Assembly (NCBI RefSeq): GCF_006517535.1
Contig: NZ_VHQH01000039.1
Coordinates: forward strand, 231,472 to 295,471
Direction: 5' to 3'
Source of the DNA: Schumannella sp. 10F1B-5-1
GTDB taxonomy: Bacteria; Actinomycetota; Actinomycetes; Actinomycetales; Microbacteriaceae
Length of the DNA stretch: 64,000 nt
Positions 1 to 6,111 of the stretch are shown piece after piece (position 1 is the stretch's first letter; every line of letters begins with the position of its first letter). The translations under genes were made by a program, and so were the position numbers. The notes beneath the pieces were generated by a model. The model was given only the letters and a program-made list of their open reading frames with translations. It did no database searches and was not told where the DNA came from.

Positions 1-359
1 AGGCGCCCAACACCAAGGGCGGCGTCGACAAGCGCACCGTGCTGCGGCTCGACCGTCGCCTCGCGCCCATCAAGGCCGCGGTGCTGCCGCTCTCGCGCAA
101 CGAGGCGCTGTCGCCGGTCGCGAAGGAGGTCGCGGCGAACCTGCGCGAGCTCTGGTCGGTCGACTTCGACGACGCCGGCGCGATCGGCCGCCGCTACCGC
201 CGTCAGGACGAGATCGGCACGCCGTTCTGCGTCACGATCGACTTCGACACGCTCGAGGACAAGGCCGTGACCGTGCGCGAGCGCGACACGATGTCGCAGG
301 AGCGCGTCTCGCTCGACCGCCTCGAGTCCTACCTGGCGGAGCGCCTGCGCGGCGCCTGA
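1..359 (+). CDS. glyS: Glycyl-tRNA synthetase, C-terminal end (partial)
   Basis: This is the last 119 codons of a gene that begins before the window. The reading frame is open from base 3. It contains the block [20 protein letters not shown] followed by [15 protein letters not shown]. These are hallmarks of the anticodon-binding domain of single-chain (eukaryote/archaea-type) glycyl-tRNA synthetase, the form used by actinobacteria. The enzyme charges tRNA-Gly with glycine in the cytoplasm. The catalytic core and class II motifs 1-3 lie outside the window. The stop TGA is at 357-359, and a GC-rich hairpin follows 115 bases later. Identification rests on recognition of this C-terminal block and is confident. 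Confidence 0.93.
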   Translation, partial: APNTKGGVDKRTVLRLDRRLAPIKAAVLPLSRNEALSPVAKEVAANLRELWSVDFDDAGAIGRRYRRQDEIGTPFCVTIDFDTLEDKAVTVRERDTMSQERVSLDRLESYLAERLRGA

Positions 360-474
360 CGCGGCGCACGAAGCGACGGTTCTCGGGCCGGCGCTCTGCT
401 GCGCCGCGAGGCGCTCGGAGGAGCGCTCGCACCGAACGCATCGGCTCGCCATGCGTCCGGCTCTGCTCGCGCCT

Positions 475-509
475 GGCCCGAGTCGAGTCGCGCTGCGCCG
501 ACTCGGGCC
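475..509 (+). terminator. Candidate hairpin terminator after glyS
   Basis: A perfect 11-bp inverted repeat, GGCCCGAGTCG at 475-485 and CGACTCGGGCC at 499-509, has a 13-base loop. No T-tract follows, as is common for actinobacterial terminators. It ends four bases before the first copy of the palindromic repeat family. Confidence 0.45.
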
Positions 510-512
510 GCA

Positions 513-602
513 CTGTCGGAAACTCAGGCGTTGCATGGCGGACGCCCCCGAGGCAGCGCCGATCGCTGGTGCCTGCGCCGCCAACGCCTGAGTTTCCGAC
601 AG
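513..602 (+). repeat. Palindromic bracket element, copy 1
   Basis: The arms are 21 bp and perfectly inverted: 513-533 (containing TGTCGGAAACTCAGGCGTTG) and 582-602. The centre is 48 bp (534-581). The element lies in the 346-bp gap between glyS (ends 359) and the DUF559 nuclease gene (starts 706). Apart from this element and the hairpin before it, the gap shows nothing recognisable. The same arms recur in five more places in the first 20.1 kb, with centres of the same length but different sequence. Function is unknown. It could be a mobile repeat, a structured RNA terminator or a protein-binding site. Confidence 0.9.
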
Positions 603-705
603 GGCAGCTCGATGAGGTGTCCTCCCCAGGCCGTGCATTCGAGACACTTCGCACCTTTCGGTCCGCGGGCCGCTGCCCGTCCCGGATCCCGAGCATCGTG
701 GCCGC

Positions 706-1806
706 ATGCAGGTGGAGGAGTGGGTCGACGGCCAGGGCGGGTTCGCCCGCACTCGCCAACTGCTCGCGGCGGGCGCCACCGAGCGGATGCTGACCTCCGC
801 GGTCCGCACGGGCCGCCTCCGTCGCGCACGCAACGGCTGGTACTCGACGCGCGACGCGGACGACCCGGAGTTCCGGGCGGCGCGGGTCGGCGGGATCGTG
901 GCCGGGCTCTCGGCGCTCCGACTCCTCGGCGTGTGGGAGTGGAGCCCCGACGGCGTGCTGCGCATCGCCGTACGGCGCGGAGATGCGCGTCTGCGCCGCT
1001 CACGCGGAGGCCGCCGCCGTCCGCGCACCCGGCGCGAACCCGGCGTGGTCGTGCGCTGGGATGCGGAGCTGCCGCGCCGAGGGCCGACGCCAATCACCGT
1101 CGAGCCTCTGCTCGACGCGCTCGAGCGCACGATCCGCGACGAGCCGGCCCCGGTCGCCGCGATGGCGCTCGATTGGGCGTATGCCGAGGGGCGGATCGAC
1201 CGGATCGACCTCGAGTCGATCCTCGTCCGCGCGGGGACGCGCGGGCGCCGGGTCGCGCGACTCGTCGACGAGAAGAGCCAGAGCATCCTCGAGGATGCGG
1301 TGCGCATCCCCTTGCTGCTGCGAGGGCATCACGTGCGCGCCCAGCACCCGCTCGAGGGCGGGGGAGACATCGACCTGGTCGTCGATCGCAGCGTCGGGCT
1401 CGAGTGCGACGGCCGCCGGTTCCACGTCGATCGATTCGAAAGCGACCGCAGCAAGGATCTCCGGATGCTCGCCACCGGATTGACCCCGCTGCGCGTCGGC
1501 GAGAAGCACGTGCGGCACGGCTGGCCGCTCATCCTGGCCGCGCTCGACGCGGCCCTGCGCCGCCACGGTCGTCTCGTACCCGCCGGAAACTCAGGCGCTG
1601 ACATCTGGCGGCCCCCTGATGGGCGCCTCCGACGCCGATCACCGCGCCGAACGCCTGAGTTTCCGACCGGGCCACCACGGAACACGCCGGGACCGGGTAG
1701 GGCGAGGCCAGGTGGGACCGGGCGGGATGCGGCAGGACCGGATGCTGCGGGGCCGGGTGCAGCGGGCGACGCAGCCGCGGGAATAGATCCGGCGGGGTGC
1801 GGTTGA
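706..1806 (+). CDS. DUF559 (Vsr-like) nuclease with AbiEi-type N-terminal winged helix
   Basis: The start ATG is at 706. Residues 8-50 resemble the winged-helix domain of AbiEi-type antitoxins (GGFARTRQLL, then TGRLRRARNGWY). Residues 192-285 form a DUF559 domain, a PD-(D/E)XK fold related to very-short-patch repair endonucleases. Candidate acidic catalytic residues are E196, D221/D223, E233 and D235 in the ECDG motif. Such proteins are common and often multicopy in Microbacteriaceae; their substrate is unknown. The conserved domain ends near residue 290. The remaining roughly 74 residues are encoded by palindromic repeat copy 2 and a G-rich low-complexity stretch, so the natural C-terminus appears to have been replaced by read-through. 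Repeat copies flank the gene on both sides. Family assignment is confident; activity is inferred. Confidence 0.85.
   Translation: MQVEEWVDGQGGFARTRQLLAAGATERMLTSAVRTGRLRRARNGWYSTRDADDPEFRAARVGGIVAGLSALRLLGVWEWSPDGVLRIAVRRGDARLRRSRGGRRRPRTRREPGVVVRWDAELPRRGPTPITVEPLLDALERTIRDEPAPVAAMALDWAYAEGRIDRIDLESILVRAGTRGRRVARLVDEKSQSILEDAVRIPLLLRGHHVRAQHPLEGGGDIDLVVDRSVGLECDGRRFHVDRFESDRSKDLRMLATGLTPLRVGEKHVRHGWPLILAALDAALRRHGRLVPAGNSGADIWRPPDGRLRRRSPRRTPEFPTGPPRNTPGPGRARPGGTGRDAAGPDAAGPGAAGDAAAGIDPAGCG
1582..1667 (+). repeat. Palindromic bracket element, copy 2 (diverged)
   Basis: This is the most diverged copy. The left arm, 1582-1600, reads CCGGAAACTCAGGCG at its core, and the right arm, 1649-1667, reads CGCCTGAGTTTCCGAC. 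The arms differ at their outer ends from the other copies. The centre is 48 bp (1601-1648). Unlike the other copies, it lies inside an open reading frame, forming residues 293-321 of the DUF559 protein. Confidence 0.85.
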
Positions 1807-1813
1807 GGCAGGG

Positions 1814-2533
1814 GTGAGCACCACCACCGACGACAGCCAGGGCACCGCCACCGCGCCGGCCGCCTCCGCGGCCAGCACCCCGATCAAGGTCGACATCTGG
1901 TCCGACGTGCAGTGTCCCTGGTGCTACATCGGCAAGCGCCGCTTCGAGGCCGCAGCGGCCGAGTTCCCGGGGCAGGTCGAGGTCGAGTACCACTCCTTCG
2001 AGCTCGCCCCCGATACCCCCGTCGACTACGAGGGCACCCCGATCGACTACCTCAGCGACCGCAAGGGCATCTCCCGCGACCAGGCGAGCGCCATGATCGA
2101 TCGCGTCACCGGCATCGCCGACTCGGTCGGCCTCGACTACCACTACGACGACATCCACCAGACGAACACGGTGCTGGCGCACGAGCTGCTGCACTGGGCG
2201 AAGAGCCTCGGTCGCCAGCTCGAGCTGAAGGAGCGCCTGCTGAAGGCCTACTTCGTCGACGGCCGCCACGTGGGTCGCGCCGAGGATCTGGCCGATCTCG
2301 CCGCCGAGGTCGGGCTCGACCGCGACGAGGCCCTCGCCGTGCTCGCCGACCACCGATTCCTCCCGGCCGTCAAGCAGGACGTCGCGCAGGCCGCCGCCTA
2401 TGGCATCAACGGCGTCCCCTTCTTCGTCGTCGAGGGGAAGTACGGCGTCTCGGGCGCGCAGGAGTCCGCGACGTTCCTGCAGGTGCTCGAGACGGTCGCC
2501 GCCGAGCGCGAGCCGGCAGGAGAGACCGCGTGA
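1814..2533 (+). CDS. DsbA/FrnE-family thiol oxidoreductase
   Basis: The start is GTG 1814, preceded by GAGG at 1805-1808. The 239-residue protein has a thioredoxin-fold active site C34-P-W-C37 (SDVQCPWCYIGKRRF) and a helical insertion. The cis-proline region INGVPFF near residue 201 is typical of the FrnE branch of DsbA-like proteins. No signal peptide is visible: the first 23 residues are polar and Ala/Thr-rich, so it acts in the cytoplasm. FrnE relatives perform thiol-disulfide exchange or isomerase reactions, and the exact substrate here cannot be told. Its stop overlaps the start of the next small gene by four bases (GTGA), so the two are probably translated together. Confidence 0.85.
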   Translation: MSTTTDDSQGTATAPAASAASTPIKVDIWSDVQCPWCYIGKRRFEAAAAEFPGQVEVEYHSFELAPDTPVDYEGTPIDYLSDRKGISRDQASAMIDRVTGIADSVGLDYHYDDIHQTNTVLAHELLHWAKSLGRQLELKERLLKAYFVDGRHVGRAEDLADLAAEVGLDRDEALAVLADHRFLPAVKQDVAQAAAYGINGVPFFVVEGKYGVSGAQESATFLQVLETVAAEREPAGETA

Positions 2534-2736
2534 GCCCGATCGAGAACGCCGGGCCCGTGGATGCGCCCCTCTCGTCGACCGCCGCCCCCACCCCGGCGCT
2601 GACGCTGGTGGGCGCCGATGCCCCGGTCTGCGTCGACGGGGTGTGCGAGATCCCCGGACTCGACTCGCCGCCGGTCGGAGCGGATGCCGAATCCGCCCGC
2701 GAGGTCGTCGAGCGCCTCGACGACGGGATCCTCTAG
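2530..2736 (+). CDS. Small protein with CVDGVC motif, coupled to the DsbA-like gene
   Basis: A 68-residue frame starts at GTG 2530, sharing GTGA with the end of the upstream oxidoreductase gene. Only the central part stands out: APVCVDGVCEIPG, a pair of cysteines five positions apart in a segment with beta-turn character. The rest is Ala/Pro/Asp-rich. No domain is recognised. The tight overlap with a thiol oxidoreductase and the paired cysteines suggest a redox partner or substrate of that enzyme (inference). It could also be a metal-binding peptide. Coding is supported by strong third-position GC and by the overlap. Confidence 0.65.
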   Translation: MSPIENAGPVDAPLSSTAAPTPALTLVGADAPVCVDGVCEIPGLDSPPVGADAESAREVVERLDDGIL

Positions 2737-2770
2737 GCAGCGCCGAGCCCCAGTTGAGCCTCGCCGCGCC

Positions 2771-3325
2771 TCAGCTCTCGCGCGGCACCGTGATGTCGGC
2801 CACGACGGCGCCGAATCCCGCGAGGAGGGCGTCCGCATCCACCGTCAGCGCCCGGCCGGGTCGCCCCGCACCCATCGAGACACGCCGCCCCACGATGCGC
2901 TCGTCGGCGTACACAGGCCAGGGCGTCGTCGATCCGAACGGCGTGATCGTGCCGCGCACGTAGCCGGTGGCGGCGAACGCGGCGTCGGGGTCGGGCAGTC
3001 GCAGCTTGTTGACGCCGACGAGCGCCCGCAGCTTCGGCCAGGCGATCTGGCGATCTCCCGGCACGAGGGCGAGAAGGTAGTCGCCGTCGTGCCGCTTCAC
3101 GACGAGCGTCTTGACGATGTCGGCGGGCGTGATGCCGCGCTGCGCGGCCGCCTCGTCGAGCGAGCCGGCGGCGGTCGTCTCCTGGAACTCGATCGCGATC
3201 CCGCGCGCCGCCGCGTCGACGGCGACGCGGTCGACGGCGCCCGACGCGTCGTCGGGCGAGCCAGCGGCGCCCGGCGCGTCGTCAGGCGAACCGTCAGCGC
3301 CCGTGGGGAGGTCAGCACTCGTCAT
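2771..3325 (-). CDS. YbaK/EbsC-family aminoacyl-tRNA deacylase
   Basis: The 184-residue protein starts at ATG 3325, and a CAGGAT box six bases upstream suggests a leaderless start. Its body (DIVKTLVVKRHDGDYLLALV, later YVRGTITPFG and GAGRPGRALTV) is a YbaK/ProX-type editing domain. That family hydrolyses mischarged tRNAs, chiefly Cys- or Ala-tRNA(Pro), in the cytoplasm. The first 32 residues are extra and contain two copies of a ten-residue repeat (GSPDDAPGAA, GSPDDASGAV) encoded by a 30-bp DNA tandem repeat. The gene is divergent from dusB. Family is confident; which tRNA it edits is not determined. Confidence 0.88.
   Translation of the reverse strand: MTSADLPTGADGSPDDAPGAAGSPDDASGAVDRVAVDAAARGIAIEFQETTAAGSLDEAAAQRGITPADIVKTLVVKRHDGDYLLALVPGDRQIAWPKLRALVGVNKLRLPDPDAAFAATGYVRGTITPFGSTTPWPVYADERIVGRRVSMGAGRPGRALTVDADALLAGFGAVVADITVPRES
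3238..3300 (-). repeat. 30-bp in-frame tandem repeat in the YbaK-family gene
   Basis: Units at 3238-3267 and 3268-3297 are close copies, both beginning GCGCCCG(A/G)CGCGTCGTC. A third unit starts at 3298 and is cut short. The unit length is a multiple of three, so the number of ten-residue GSPDDA-type repeats at the protein N-terminus can change without a frameshift. Confidence 0.8.
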
Positions 3326-3331
3326 GCTCCG

Positions 3332-3337
3332 ATCCTG
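3332..3337 (-). promoter_or_regulatory. -10 box, leaderless YbaK-family gene
   Basis: CAGGAT on the minus strand lies exactly six bases before the ATG at 3325, matching the spacing of other leaderless starts in the window. Confidence 0.45.
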
Positions 3338-3384
3338 ACAGGATGCGCATCCCGCCGCCGGAGCGAAGCGCCTCCGGCATCTGG

Positions 3385-3390
3385 GACAAT
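3385..3390 (+). promoter_or_regulatory. -10 box, leaderless dusB
   Basis: GACAAT is followed by six bases and then GTG 3397. No Shine-Dalgarno sequence is present, so transcription probably starts at the start codon. Confidence 0.5.
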
Positions 3391-3396
3391 CGTCGG

Positions 3397-4551
3397 GTGT
3401 CCACCGTCCTCGCGCCCGCCGCACCGCTGAGCATCGGGCCCCTCCGGCTCGACGTGCCCGTCGTGCTCGCGCCCATGGCCGGCATCACGAACACCGCGTA
3501 CCGCCGCCTCTGCCGCGAGTACGGCGCGGGGCTCTACGTCAGCGAGATGATCACGAGCCGCGCGCTCGTCGAGCGCACGCCCGAGAGCATGCGGCTCATC
3601 CAGCACCACGAGTCGGAGACGACGCGGTCGATCCAGCTCTACGGCGTCGACCCGAAGACCGTCGCCGAGGCCGTGACGATGCTGGTCGCCGAGGATCGCG
3701 CCGACCACATCGACCTCAACTTCGGCTGCCCCGTGCCGAAGGTCACGCGCAAGGGCGGGGGAGCGGCGCTGCCCTGGAAGCTCGACCTGTTCCGCGCGAT
3801 CGTCGAGGGCGCCGTGAAGGCGGCGGGCGACATCCCGCTGACCGTCAAGATGCGCAAGGGCATCGACTCCGATCACCTGACCTATCTCGAGGCCGCGCGC
3901 GCCGCCGAGGGCGCCGGCGTCGCGAGCATCGCGCTGCACGCGCGCACGGCCGCCGAGTTCTACTCCGGCACCGCCGACTGGGATGCGATCGGCACCCTGA
4001 AGGAGACGATCACCGGCACCCCGGTGCTCGGCAACGGCGACATCTGGAGCGCGGCCGACGCCGTGCGCATGGTCGAGCAGACCGGATGCGACGGGGTCGT
4101 GGTCGGTCGAGGATGCCTCGGGCGCCCGTGGCTGTTCGGCGACCTGGCGGCGGCGTTCCGCGGCGAGGAGCTCAAGGCCGAGCCGACGCTCGGCGAGGTC
4201 GCGACGGCGTTCCGCCGCCACGCCGAGCTGCTGGTCGACTTCTTCGACGACGAGAACCGCGCCTGCCGCGACATCCGCAAGCACGTCGCCTGGTACTTCA
4301 AGGGCTACGCCGTCGGGGGCGAGCTGCGTGCGGCCCTCGCCGCGTCGAGCAGCCTCGCCGAGATCGACGAGCTGCTGGCCCGCCTCGACCACGACCAGCC
4401 GTATCCCGGTGCCGACGCCGAGGGCCAGCGCGGTCGCGCGGGCACCCCGAAGGTGCCGAGCCTTCCCGAGAACTGGCTCGACAGCCGCGAGCTGCCGGAG
4501 TCGTTCCGCGCCGAGCTCACCGCGGCCGAGCTGCACCACAGCGGTGGCTGA
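3397..4551 (+). CDS. dusB: tRNA-dihydrouridine synthase
   Basis: The 384-residue protein starts at GTG 3397, six bases after a -10 box. An FMN-binding TIM barrel begins with VVLAPMAGITNTAYRRL (about residues 22-38). The catalytic cysteine is C111 in NFGCPVPKVTRKGGG. Further signatures are KMRKG, LHARTA, and VVVGRGCLGRPWLF in the phosphate-binding strand. A C-terminal helical domain ends with KHVAWYFKGY and a linker rich in Pro and Arg. DUS enzymes reduce uridines in the D-loop of tRNA using NADPH and FMN. The end overlaps dgt by eight bases, so the two form one operon. The DusB subfamily call is by overall motif pattern. Confidence 0.93.
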   Translation: MSTVLAPAAPLSIGPLRLDVPVVLAPMAGITNTAYRRLCREYGAGLYVSEMITSRALVERTPESMRLIQHHESETTRSIQLYGVDPKTVAEAVTMLVAEDRADHIDLNFGCPVPKVTRKGGGAALPWKLDLFRAIVEGAVKAAGDIPLTVKMRKGIDSDHLTYLEAARAAEGAGVASIALHARTAAEFYSGTADWDAIGTLKETITGTPVLGNGDIWSAADAVRMVEQTGCDGVVVGRGCLGRPWLFGDLAAAFRGEELKAEPTLGEVATAFRRHAELLVDFFDDENRACRDIRKHVAWYFKGYAVGGELRAALAASSSLAEIDELLARLDHDQPYPGADAEGQRGRAGTPKVPSLPENWLDSRELPESFRAELTAAELHHSGG

Positions 4552-5887
4552 GCCGCACGGCACGCCTCTCGCTCGCACACGGGAGGCGCACACCCACGGG
4601 CGCGCCCGGCCGGAGAGCGAGACGCACGACCGCGACCTCGCTGCCGGCTACACGGAGGTCGACGCCGAGCGCTGGATGCCCGAGCGTCACTCCACGCGTC
4701 GCAGCGACTTCGCCCGTGACCGCGCCCGCGTGCTGCACTCGAGCGCGCTGCGCCGGCTCGCCGCCAAGACGCAGGTGCTCAGCCCGACCGCCGGCCTGGA
4801 CTTCGCCCGCAACCGTCTGACGCACTCGCTCGAGGTGGCCCAGGTGGGTCGCGAGCTCGCGGCGAGCCTCGGTCTCGACCCCGATGTCGTCGACACCGCG
4901 TGCCTCTCGCACGATCTCGGGCATCCGCCGTTCGGACACAACGGCGAGCGGGCGCTCAACGAGTGGTCGCACGACATCGGCGGCTTCGAGGGCAATGCGC
5001 AGACGCTGCGTCTGCTGACGCGGCTCGAGCCGAAGGTGTTCCGGCGCGAGGCGGACGGGTCGGCCACGAGCGTCGGCCTGAACCTCACCCGCGCGAGCCT
5101 CGACGCGAGCTGCAAGTACCCGTGGCCTGAGCAGCAGGGCATCCCCGACCCCTCGGGTCGCAGCAAGTTCGGCTTCTACGCCGACGACACCCCGGTATTC
5201 GAGTGGCTGCGCGCCGGCGCTCCCGAGCGGGTGCGCTGCATCGAGGCCGAGGTCATGGACCTCAGCGACGACATCGCCTACTCGGTGCACGACTTCGAGG
5301 ATGCGATCGTGAGCGGCTATCTCGACGTGCGCGCATTGAGCGCGCGAGTCGATCACGCCGACCTCGTCGACGCGATGTTCGACTGGATCGGCGGCGAGAT
5401 CGACCGCGACGGCCTGATGGCCGCCTTCGACCGCCTCGACGGCCTCGCCTACTGGATCGACCGCTGGGACGGCAGCCGCGCCGACCTCGCGCGCCTGAAG
5501 AACCTGACGAGCCAGCTGATCGGACGGTTCGCCCACGAGGCCGTGCACGCGACCCGGCACGCCTATTCGGGCTCGCTCGCCCGCTTCGGCGGCTCGGTCG
5601 TCGTGCCCGAGGAGACGCGCGCCGAGATCGCCGTGCTCAAGGGGATCGTCGCCGCGAACGTGATGTCGACCAACGCGCGCCAGCCGCTCTATGCAGCGCA
5701 GCGCGGCATCCTGACCGAGCTCGCCGACCAGCTCTGGGCGTCGGGGCCGGAGCACCTGGATGCGGGCTTCGCCGCCGACTGGGCCGAGGCGTCCGACGAC
5801 ACGGCGCGCCGCCGCGTGATCGTCGACCAGGTCGCCTCGCTCACCGACCAGTCGGCCATGGCGCGCCACGAGCGCCTCGTCGGCTGA
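4544..5887 (+). CDS. dgt: Deoxyguanosinetriphosphate triphosphohydrolase-like protein
   Basis: The start is GTG 4544, inside the last codons of dusB; this start gives MAEPHGTPL and a 447-residue protein. Metal ligands of the HD phosphohydrolase domain are visible in THSLEVAQVGRE, CLSHDLGHPPFGHNGE and, later, EVMDLSDDIAYSVHDFEDA. This is the dGTPase family that releases deoxynucleoside plus triphosphate, controlling dNTP pools. In actinobacteria the gene typically precedes dnaG, as here. Palindromic element copy 3 separates it from dnaG. The substrate (dGTP or other dNTPs) cannot be fixed from sequence. Confidence 0.93.
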   Translation: MAEPHGTPLARTREAHTHGRARPESETHDRDLAAGYTEVDAERWMPERHSTRRSDFARDRARVLHSSALRRLAAKTQVLSPTAGLDFARNRLTHSLEVAQVGRELAASLGLDPDVVDTACLSHDLGHPPFGHNGERALNEWSHDIGGFEGNAQTLRLLTRLEPKVFRREADGSATSVGLNLTRASLDASCKYPWPEQQGIPDPSGRSKFGFYADDTPVFEWLRAGAPERVRCIEAEVMDLSDDIAYSVHDFEDAIVSGYLDVRALSARVDHADLVDAMFDWIGGEIDRDGLMAAFDRLDGLAYWIDRWDGSRADLARLKNLTSQLIGRFAHEAVHATRHAYSGSLARFGGSVVVPEETRAEIAVLKGIVAANVMSTNARQPLYAAQRGILTELADQLWASGPEHLDAGFAADWAEASDDTARRRVIVDQVASLTDQSAMARHERLVG

Positions 5888-5937
5888 GCTCCGCCGAACC
5901 GGCGAGATCTCATGCAAGCCCTCCGCCAGGGGGCGCG

Positions 5938-6028
5938 CTGTCGGAAACTCAGGCGTTGCGCATCCGCTGACCCCGGAGGCCGCCCGGGTGACGCGTGCTT
6001 CGTCCGCCAACGCCTGAGTTTCCGACAG
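5938..6028 (+). repeat. Palindromic bracket element, copy 3
   Basis: Perfect 21-bp arms (5938-5958 and 6008-6028) surround a 49-bp centre. The element occupies the dgt-dnaG gap, ending 72 bases before the dnaG -10 box. Its centre shares no obvious sequence with the other copies. Confidence 0.9.
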
Positions 6029-6099
6029 GCCGCCGAAGCGGCATGCCGGGCTCGTCAGCGCGCCTGGGGACGCGGTCGGCGGGAGCGCGCGCGGATCCG

Positions 6100-6105
6100 T
6101 AGGAT
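6100..6105 (+). promoter_or_regulatory. -10 box, leaderless dnaG
   Basis: TAGGAT is followed by six bases and ATG 6112. There is no ribosome binding site. Confidence 0.6.
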
Positions 6106-6111
6106 TCGGCT

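Noticed and set aside
531..1601. Plus-strand frame overlapping the DUF559 gene in another phase
   Set aside because: Arg/Ala/Pro-rich without motifs; the frame beginning at 706 holds the conserved domains.
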